A stretch of 10,999 nucleotides of DNA from JBCAWW01 sp039024315 (lineage in GTDB: Bacteria; Bacteroidota; Bacteroidia; J057): the NCBI GenBank assembly GCA_039024315.1, contig JBCCQN010000249.1, positions 1 to 10,999 of the forward strand. Direction: 5' to 3'. The position numbers and the translations under genes are program-made. Below, one piece after another: positions 6,394 through 10,999 of this stretch. Position 1 is the stretch's first letter. Every line of letters starts with the position of its first letter. The notes below the pieces were generated by a model that did no database searches, was not told the origin of the DNA, and was given only the letters and a program-made list of their open reading frames with translations.

Positions 6394-8202
6394 ATGAAAC
6401 ACCTGAGCCTAATGCTTTGCCTGATCTTGGTCTTTGGATCGGCGGTGGCACAAAAGAAAGAGAAAAAAGATAAACGCCTCGAAGGGCTGGATGAGGAACT
6501 GAGTACAGTGCTAGAAACTTGGAATGCGGCGGGTTTTGCGGTAGCGATTGTCGAAAAAGATAAGGTCGTCTATTCCAAAGGATTTGGGATGCGCAATGTG
6601 GAGGAGCAGTTGCCCGTAACGGAAAACACTTTGTTTGCCATTGGTTCTAGCACCAAGGCTTTTACTTCTGCTTTGTTGGGACAATTGCGAGAAGAGACGG
6701 ATCTGGATTTTGACGAAAGCCCGATCAAGTATATCCCTGAGCTACGCTTTTACAATGACGAGCTCAACAATGGTGTCACCATTCAAGATATGATGTGTCA
6801 TCGTACCGGAATCCCTCGTCATGATGTCTCTTGGTATTTATTTCCGGCCAAGGATCGCGCGGAGTTGATCGAGCGCATGGCTTATCAGGAGCCTTTTACC
6901 GGCCTGCGCAAAAGCTGGTACTACAACAATTTTATGTTTTTGACCCAAGGCGTAATCGCGGAGCGGATCACGGGTAAGGATTGGAAAGACAATATCGACG
7001 AGCGCTTTTTTACGCCTTTGGGCATGACGAATTCCAATTGCACCATAGATGAAATGGTCGCTTTTGAGGATCATGCTACGGGTTACAGCAATGATGATGA
7101 GGAAGAGCTGGTCAAAGAAGATTATTACCGCATCGAAGCTGCTGCTATGGGCCCCGCTGGTAGTATCAATAGCAACGTCAAAGAAATGTCGGAGTGGCTC
7201 AAGCTTTGGATCAATGGCGGGATGTATGGAGAAGAGCAGATTTTGACCAATGGTTACGTGCGCGAAGCGATGACGCCTCATATGGCCATGGGCGGTGTAC
7301 CTTCCGCAGAATTGCCAAGTTTGCATATGTCGGCCTACGGCTATGGCTGGTTCTTGAGTTCCTACAAAGGACGTTATCGTGTGGAGCACGGAGGCAATAT
7401 TGATGGCTTTTCGGCTAATGTGGCTTTTTATCCTACCGATAGCATTGGCGTTGTGGTCCTCGTCAACCAAAATGGTTCTGATGTACCGAGTATCGTCCGC
7501 AATATCGTGGCCGATCGCATGATGGATTTGGACAAGACTGATTGGAATGCCCTGTTGCGCGAGCGCTTTGAAGAAGGTAGAGCTGTGCAAGAAGAAGTCA
7601 GCTCAAGCGGTGAAGATGGTCGTCAGGCCAATACCCGCCCTTCTCACAATCTCGTGGAGTACACTGGCAATTACTCCAATCCTGGCTACGGCAATGCCGA
7701 TTTGATTCTCCGTAATGATTCTTTGATTTTGATAACCGCCGATGGTGATTTGTGGCTAAGCCATTATCACTATGATGTTTTCATGCCTTTTGAGACCAAA
7801 GGTGGTGTCGATACGACGGATAAGAGTCCGCTGCTGTTCAACTTTAGTTCCGGAGCAGGTGGAGATATTAGCGGCTTTCACTTGCCAGTAGAACCGACTA
7901 TTGAACCGATTTTCTTTGAAAGAACTCCGCTTGCGGTGGAGGTAGAGGAAGGCGTTTTGGAACAGTATGTAGGCGAATATGAACTCGCTGGGCAAGTTGT
8001 CAAAGTATACATCAAGGACGAAAGCACGCTCTATGTTTTCGTGCCAGGTCAGCCGGAATATGAGCTTTTACCTACGGGTGAAGACAAATTTGCCATTAAG
8101 ATTCTAAACGGTTACAACGTTGCCTTCGTAAAGGAGGGAGAATCCGTAACTTCTTTGAAGTTCATTCAGCCAAATGGCACTTTTGTTGCGAAGAAGAAGT
8201 GA
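6394..8202 (+). CDS. Exported serine beta-lactamase-family hydrolase (class C/PBP-like)
   Basis: This encodes 602 residues from an ATG at 6394. The signal peptide MKHLSLMLCLILVFGSAVA is likely cleaved before Q20. The catalytic domain spans about 30-370. It carries S85-S-T-K88 (SxxK nucleophile and base), Y177-N-N179 (the YxN motif) and H332-G-G334 (equivalent of KTG), so all three active-site motifs are intact. This is the beta-lactamase/esterase/D-aminopeptidase superfamily (Pfam Beta-lactamase). Members hydrolyse esters, D-amino-acid peptides or beta-lactams, and the sequence alone does not say which. Residues about 400-602 look like two beta-rich domains of the DUF3471 type, each opening with Y-G-Y (LVEYTGNYSN and LEQYVGEYEL). 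Such C-terminal domains are common in peptidase-like members, which makes a peptidase or esterase more likely than a resistance enzyme. The gene is monocistronic, flanked by repeat copy C upstream and a terminator downstream. Confidence 0.92.
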   Translation: MKHLSLMLCLILVFGSAVAQKKEKKDKRLEGLDEELSTVLETWNAAGFAVAIVEKDKVVYSKGFGMRNVEEQLPVTENTLFAIGSSTKAFTSALLGQLREETDLDFDESPIKYIPELRFYNDELNNGVTIQDMMCHRTGIPRHDVSWYLFPAKDRAELIERMAYQEPFTGLRKSWYYNNFMFLTQGVIAERITGKDWKDNIDERFFTPLGMTNSNCTIDEMVAFEDHATGYSNDDEEELVKEDYYRIEAAAMGPAGSINSNVKEMSEWLKLWINGGMYGEEQILTNGYVREAMTPHMAMGGVPSAELPSLHMSAYGYGWFLSSYKGRYRVEHGGNIDGFSANVAFYPTDSIGVVVLVNQNGSDVPSIVRNIVADRMMDLDKTDWNALLRERFEEGRAVQEEVSSSGEDGRQANTRPSHNLVEYTGNYSNPGYGNADLILRNDSLILITADGDLWLSHYHYDVFMPFETKGGVDTTDKSPLLFNFSSGAGGDISGFHLPVEPTIEPIFFERTPLAVEVEEGVLEQYVGEYELAGQVVKVYIKDESTLYVFVPGQPEYELLPTGEDKFAIKILNGYNVAFVKEGESVTSLKFIQPNGTFVAKKK

Positions 8203-8221
8203 ATAATAGATTCGAATAATC

Positions 8222-8259
8222 AAAAAGCGGTTCCCATTAATTTGGGACCGCTTTTTTTT
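8222..8259 (+). terminator. Intrinsic terminator between convergent genes, probably bidirectional
   Basis: AAAAAGCGG-T-TCCCA pairs with TGGGA-CCGCTTTTT around a short AT-rich loop, leaving one bulged T, and is followed by nine T at 8251-8259. It lies 20 nt past the stop of the plus-strand hydrolase and 19 nt past the stop of the minus-strand gene ending at 8278. The A-run on the left gives a T-tract on the minus strand too, so one hairpin can serve both convergent genes. Confidence 0.88.
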
Positions 8260-8277
8260 ATACCTATAGCAAAATTT

Positions 8278-8961
8278 CTAGGCTAGCTGTAGAGAAAGAT
8301 TCCTGTGTCTGATCAACATGCCCAAAACGAATAGCATACCGATAGCTCGCATGCCCCACATCATGTAAGAGAGGTTGATGCTCAATTGGCTGTAGGAAGT
8401 AATGCCGAGATTTTGGGTGGCAATCATAACCATGGTGAAGCGGGCAATCTCCGAGATAAGGTAGGTAAGTAGCACTGGCCACAGATTTTTTAGCTTGCTC
8501 GCAGAGATCCGCTTTATTAGACGACTCGCGACTACTAAAGCAATGATGATGCTAGCGATTTGAAGCGATACATCACCCCATTCTAAGAATAGGCTTAATT
8601 GCTCTGGCAAAAACTGATTGACCAAAACCGAGGCCGAAAGCGAAACGATTTGCATCAGATTGAGCATCATCTTCAGACCAAAAAGGAAAATGATGGCAAA
8701 GGCAAAAAACTGCACGAGTCTGGTCCAAGGCCTGGCTTTTTGATATTCGGAGCTGAGCACTTCTGCTGTGCCGAGGCGCTTTTGGCTGATCAGAAAGGCT
8801 TCTTCAGTACTGAGGCCTTGGCGCATGAGGTCTTGTGTTTGTTCGTAAAGATGATCCAGCAATTCGTCGCGGTCTATTGGTGAGAGCATGCCCTGAGCAT
8901 TGTAGGCATCTAGCTGATGTTGAATAGCAAGGTCTAAGTCAAACTCGCTTGATTGTTCCAT
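8278..8961 (-). CDS. Four-helix membrane protein with permease-prefix-like N-terminus, PadR partner
   Basis: This encodes 227 residues from an ATG at 8961. An in-frame GTG at 8994 would add 11 residues and lengthen the overlap with padR from 28 to 61 bases, so I prefer the ATG. Residues 1-80 are soluble and helical (MEQSSEFDLDLAIQHQLDAY, DELLDHLYEQTQDLM, TEEAFLISQKRLG). They resemble the N-terminal prefix domain seen in membrane proteins encoded beside PadR regulators. Four hydrophobic segments follow: near LVQFFAFAIIFLFGL, VSLQIASIIIALVVA, WPVLLTYLISEIARF and MRAIGMLFVLGMLI. The stop is followed by the shared terminator. The overlap with the PadR gene implies co-transcription and joint control. 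No transport or enzyme motif is visible; the molecular function is unknown. Confidence 0.82.
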   Translation of the reverse strand: MEQSSEFDLDLAIQHQLDAYNAQGMLSPIDRDELLDHLYEQTQDLMRQGLSTEEAFLISQKRLGTAEVLSSEYQKARPWTRLVQFFAFAIIFLFGLKMMLNLMQIVSLSASVLVNQFLPEQLSLFLEWGDVSLQIASIIIALVVASRLIKRISASKLKNLWPVLLTYLISEIARFTMVMIATQNLGITSYSQLSINLSYMMWGMRAIGMLFVLGMLIRHRNLSLQLA

Positions 8962-9269
8962 AGTTGATTTAATGTGAGATTTACTAGTTTCCACTCTTCT
9001 TGCAGCTTGACGAGGGCGGATTTGCCCCTTTCGTTGAGGGAATAATACTTACGATTTCTACCTTCCTCTTTTTTGATATAAGATTTGATAAGGCCGTTTT
9101 TTTCCAGCTTGATCAGGACCGGATAAAGCGAACCTTCCTTCCATTGGAGCGCGCCATCGGAAATTTTTTGCACTTCTTTTATCAATTGATAACCGTAATT
9201 ATCGCCTTCCTTGAGCAAAGAAAGGACAATCGGGATGGTAGAGGCTGCGATTAGATCTTTAGATACCAT
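8934..9269 (-). CDS. PadR-family transcriptional regulator
   Basis: This encodes 111 residues from an ATG at 9269, the usual length for a short PadR protein. A longer reading from a TTG at 9314 would start inside the apparent operator and upstream of the promoter, so it is rejected; an ATG at 9278 remains possible. The winged-helix signature is clear: YGYQLIKEV at 25-33, LQWKEGSLYPVLIKLEKNGL at 41-60 (recognition helix region), and the wing GRNRKYYSLNERGKSAL at 70-86. PadR proteins bind DNA as dimers and are usually ligand-responsive repressors of an adjacent operon, including themselves. Here the partner is the overlapping membrane-protein gene, and an inverted repeat sits immediately upstream (9276-9316). 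Confidence 0.93.
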   Translation of the reverse strand: MVSKDLIAASTIPIVLSLLKEGDNYGYQLIKEVQKISDGALQWKEGSLYPVLIKLEKNGLIKSYIKKEEGRNRKYYSLNERGKSALVKLQEEWKLVNLTLNQLWNNQASLT

Positions 9270-9275
9270 AGTATA

Positions 9276-9325
9276 CATTGAAGTTCTATGCTTCAAACAT
9301 ACATAGAAGTTCAATGCAAATCAAG
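9276..9325 (-). promoter_or_regulatory. Probable PadR operator overlapping the padR promoter
   Basis: CATTGAAGTTCTATG at 9276-9290 and CATAGAAGTTCAATG at 9302-9316 are inverted repeats matching at 14 of 15 positions, separated by 11 nt. Within that gap the minus strand reads TATGTTTG (9301-9294), a perfect match to the Bacteroidota -7 consensus TAnnTTTG. Upstream on the minus strand, TTG at 9324-9322 lies 20 nt before the -7 box, a normal -33 spacing; a TTTG at 9320-9317 lies only 15 nt away. A dimer bound to both arms would cover the promoter, so autorepression by PadR is the natural reading. The repeat is directly visible; the regulation is inferred. Confidence 0.72.
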
Positions 9326-9351
9326 ACTGGCTTAGATTTTTGTGTTTTTTA

Positions 9352-9538
9352 CCGCTTCGCGGAATGATTATTTGTTGCCTTGGCATCGCATGTAGCGGCG
9401 CATAATTATGCGCCGCTACGATTTTGCAAATCGATACGATTATCTCCAATTGCGGTGTATGCAATACACCGCTACAATTATTCGGATGTAGGGTAGTATG
9501 CAATACGCCCTCATAAGGATAAGCGTTCTGCGAAGCAG
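9352..9538 (+). repeat. REPIN-like element copy D, complete, three palindromic modules
   Basis: The left end CCGCTTCGCGGAATGATT (9352-9369) follows a T6-A run, and the right end AAGCGTTCTGCGAAGCAG is at 9521-9538. Three palindromes lie between them. The first, 9392-9419, is a perfect 28-mer with half-site GTAGCGGCGCATAA. The second, 9452-9472, has 9-bp arms GCGGTGTAT/ATACACCGC and a GCA loop. The third, about 9488-9510, is decayed: GTAGGGTAGTAT, GCA, ATACGCCC. The first core is followed by GATTTTGCAAATCGATACGATT, shared in outline with copy A. The right end stops 14 nt from the stop of the minus-strand gene at 9553. The element fills most of the gap between padR and that gene. Confidence 0.85.
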
Positions 9539-9552
9539 TGAACCTAGACCAA

Positions 9553-10701
9553 TTACTTTAGCTTTTTCTTAATCAATTTCCTCAGTTTCCAAATTTCTCC
9601 CTCACTATAACCTCGCTGGACGTGGATAATGACGCCTTCCGGATCAATGAGAAAAAAGGTCGGATAACCTTTGACTTTGTATCTTTGGGAGATATTGGAT
9701 CGGGCCGCAATCAGGCTAGTATAGTTGACCCCTCTTTTTTCCAAAAAAGCGGCTACGCTCTCAGCTGATCGGGTATGCGTTTCCACGCCTATGACTCGCA
9801 GCTTGCTTTGATCAAATTCCTCCGACAATGCCTGCAATCCCGGCATGGCCAACGCACAAGGCACGCAGCCGATATACCAAAAATCCAAAAGGACATACTG
9901 CCCAGCAAAATCAGAGAGGCTGAGACTATCGCTTTCCGTGCTGTAATACTTCCAATCAGGCGCCTGAGTCCCTACCAAGGTGGCGGCGGCTGGTACGGGC
10001 TTCTTTTTAACCGGTGCCTGATATCCCTGCACTCGCCAATGATCAGGGGCAAGCGGTAAAGGGGGATTAGCAGCTAAGGCCTCCGCATCAAAATTTTGCT
10101 CATGAAAATGAATCGATTCATAAAGAAATTCTCCTCTTCTCGTTTCTTTATAAGTTATCCACGTGATCAGACTGTCGCGCTTTCGTACTTGTAGCCGATA
10201 CTTGAATTTGGGGTTTTCATTGCCTAGATACCAAAATTGCTCATCTTCATCTTGGCAATCCACGCCATTGAGTCTGAGAATGGTAAAAAAGTAAATGCTC
10301 TCCATCACGGGAAGTTTTTGGATGCTCCCAAACATCTTCTGGCTCAATTTCTTAGAGTAGGGATCTGCCTTGATTGTCTCTTTTTTCTTTACGGCGATAT
10401 AGATACTGTCCTGGTATTTGATCCAGTCGTAGTCATAGGTAATGGTCCTGAGGTTTAAGTCATAGCCAGCTACATCGACGGCCTTATTGAGCCCGTTGGG
10501 TTGGTAGTAAAGGGCAGATTCTCTAAAGACGCTATCCTGTAAGAGGGAGCCAGACTTCTTTTCTGTAAAGGTCAAATAGCCCGTCTTGCGAGCTTGATAT
10601 TGCTGCTGGATTGCCTCTAGCAGTTCGCATTTTTTGGCTTGGAGACTTGAAATGTAAGACATTAAGACCAATAAGGTCAATACTATCTTGCTGATTTTCA
10701 T
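9553..10701 (-). CDS. Secreted TlpA-like thioredoxin-fold protein with long N-terminal domain
   Basis: This encodes 382 residues from an ATG at 10701. The signal peptide MKISKIVLTLLVLMSYISSL is probably cleaved after QA at 21-22. The C-terminal domain (about 245-382) is an AhpC/TSA-Redoxin TlpA-like thioredoxin. It has GTQAPDWKYYSTESDSLSLS, then YVLLDFWYIGCVPCALAMPG with the active-site C279-V-P-C282, and YPTFFLIDPEG with the cis-Pro near 347. Such proteins reduce periplasmic disulfides or act in cytochrome c maturation. Residues 25-225 form a beta-rich region (YLTFTEKKSGSLLQD, DWIKYQDSIYIAVKKKE, KYRLQVRKRDSLITWITYKE) that I cannot assign firmly. It is reminiscent of LolA-like or DUF4369-type domains found before TlpA in Bacteroidota, but that is a guess. 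A proline-rich linker (PVKKKPVPAAATL) joins the two parts. It is monocistronic as far as visible. Confidence 0.87.
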   Translation of the reverse strand: MKISKIVLTLLVLMSYISSLQAKKCELLEAIQQQYQARKTGYLTFTEKKSGSLLQDSVFRESALYYQPNGLNKAVDVAGYDLNLRTITYDYDWIKYQDSIYIAVKKKETIKADPYSKKLSQKMFGSIQKLPVMESIYFFTILRLNGVDCQDEDEQFWYLGNENPKFKYRLQVRKRDSLITWITYKETRRGEFLYESIHFHEQNFDAEALAANPPLPLAPDHWRVQGYQAPVKKKPVPAAATLVGTQAPDWKYYSTESDSLSLSDFAGQYVLLDFWYIGCVPCALAMPGLQALSEEFDQSKLRVIGVETHTRSAESVAAFLEKRGVNYTSLIAARSNISQRYKVKGYPTFFLIDPEGVIIHVQRGYSEGEIWKLRKLIKKKLK

Positions 10702-10881
10702 GGGTTAAAATGATTTGCTGTGCCGCTAAGATAGAAAATTGACGTAATAGTTTTAGGGAGAAAAAAAAGGATGGGGAAGCGTAAAATATCGCAAAAAATC
10801 ATAGCGTCATGGCAAAAGGCGCAGGATGAGCATATCCGGTATCTTTGATTTTGGGCACTCCCGATAGCTATCGTATTGGCG
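10702..10881. other. Intergenic region without an assignable gene
   Basis: No convincing gene is seen. A 25-codon plus-strand reading frame (10771-10848, MGKRKISQKIIASWQKAQDE...) follows an A/G-rich stretch but has no recognised homology. A 12-nt palindrome CGATAGCTATCG lies at 10862-10873, preceded by CC. Minus-strand TATCTTAG at 10734-10727 could be a weak -7 box for the TlpA-like gene. None of the GTAG-palindrome elements occurs here. Confidence 0.45.
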
Positions 10882-10999
10882 TCAAGCTAAGGGAAATTTT
10901 TCACGCATAATTTGTAATTGAGATATCCGTTTTCGCCTAGGTTCCTCTAGGCAATAATATTGGACTATTTTCCAGAATGAGTCGAGCCTAGTAGTGAGG
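10882..10999 (-). CDS. Possible C-terminal fragment of an unidentified gene
   Basis: A minus-strand frame is open from the window edge to a TGA at 10884-10882, giving 38 residues (LTTRLDSFWKIVQYYCLEEP, then basic RRKRISQLQIMREKFPLA). The composition, with aromatic residues then a basic tail, looks like the end of a real protein, and a mobile-element transposase is one possibility. There is no domain to confirm this. Frequent AGG, CGA, CTA and ATA codons differ from the neighbouring genes. It could equally be chance, since 39 open codons are not significant alone. Confidence 0.3.
   Translation of the reverse strand, partial: LTTRLDSFWKIVQYYCLEEPRRKRISQLQIMREKFPLA

Noticed and set aside
6144..6451. 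Two overlapping minus-strand frames of 64-80 codons between the divergent genes
   Set aside because: They read through repeat copy C and have no signal, motif or sensible composition.
6838..7590. 250-codon open frame on the minus strand
   Set aside because: It is antisense to the plus-strand hydrolase, which carries a signal peptide and all three catalytic motifs; the antisense product has no recognisable domain.
8962..8994. 11-residue extension of the PadR-partner membrane protein from a GTG
   Set aside because: An ATG at 8961 gives a normal N-terminus and a shorter overlap with padR.
9270..9314. N-terminal extension of PadR from a TTG
   Set aside because: It would start inside the operator and upstream of the -7 box, and the family normally begins near MVSKDLIAAS.
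9352..9538. CRISPR-like array of palindromes
   Set aside because: The repeats are not identical direct repeats with regular spacers; they are differing palindromes inside one bounded element, and no cas gene is present.

Overview
The window looks like a chromosomal stretch from a member of the Bacteroidota, perhaps a Saprospiria-type marine gliding bacterium. The support is: several signal peptides ending in A-Q or at a lipobox, 200-220 residue outer-membrane-like barrels, a TlpA-type thioredoxin protein with a long N-terminal domain, a YyaL-family lipoprotein, start regions without clear Shine-Dalgarno sequences, and a TAnnTTTG-type -7 box. The lineage is an inference from style, not from a marker gene.

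Layout. Positions 1-522 (-) hold the N-terminal part of a membrane-anchored endonuclease/exonuclease/phosphatase-family protein. Positions 647-2047 (-) hold two tandem paralogous secreted proteins of unknown function, separated by an intrinsic terminator. Positions 2316-6116 (-) form a tight three-gene operon, read from 6116 downwards: a TIGR04282/DUF2064-type transferase, an orphan beta-class DNA methyltransferase, and a secreted YyaL/SSP411-like thioredoxin-fold lipoprotein. The genes overlap by 1 and 8 bases. Positions 6394-8202 (+) encode an exported serine beta-lactamase-family hydrolase with a strong terminator. Positions 8278-9269 (-) encode a PadR regulator and a four-helix membrane protein, with an apparent operator/promoter at 9276-9325. 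Positions 9553-10701 (-) encode a TlpA-like secreted thioredoxin protein. The right edge holds the possible C-terminal end of another minus-strand gene.

The most striking content is not a gene. A family of short structured repeats sits at most gene junctions. Complete copies (2192-2310, 6241-6356, 9352-9538) run from a left 18-nt end with hairpin CCGC-TTC-GCGG to an inverted right end with hairpin CTGC-TTC-GCAG. Between the ends lie one, two or three palindromic modules of the form GTAG...CTAC. A copy lacking the left end lies at 569-642. Solo right ends occur inside three coding regions (366-383, 4395-4412, 5449-5466). Stem bases change in compensated pairs while loop bases drift, so structure is being kept. 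The architecture resembles REPIN/MITE elements mobilised by RAYT-type transposases, but no transposase is visible here and the family assignment is an inference.

Most other genes are ordinary housekeeping or envelope genes. No tRNA, rRNA, CRISPR array or complete insertion sequence was recognised.
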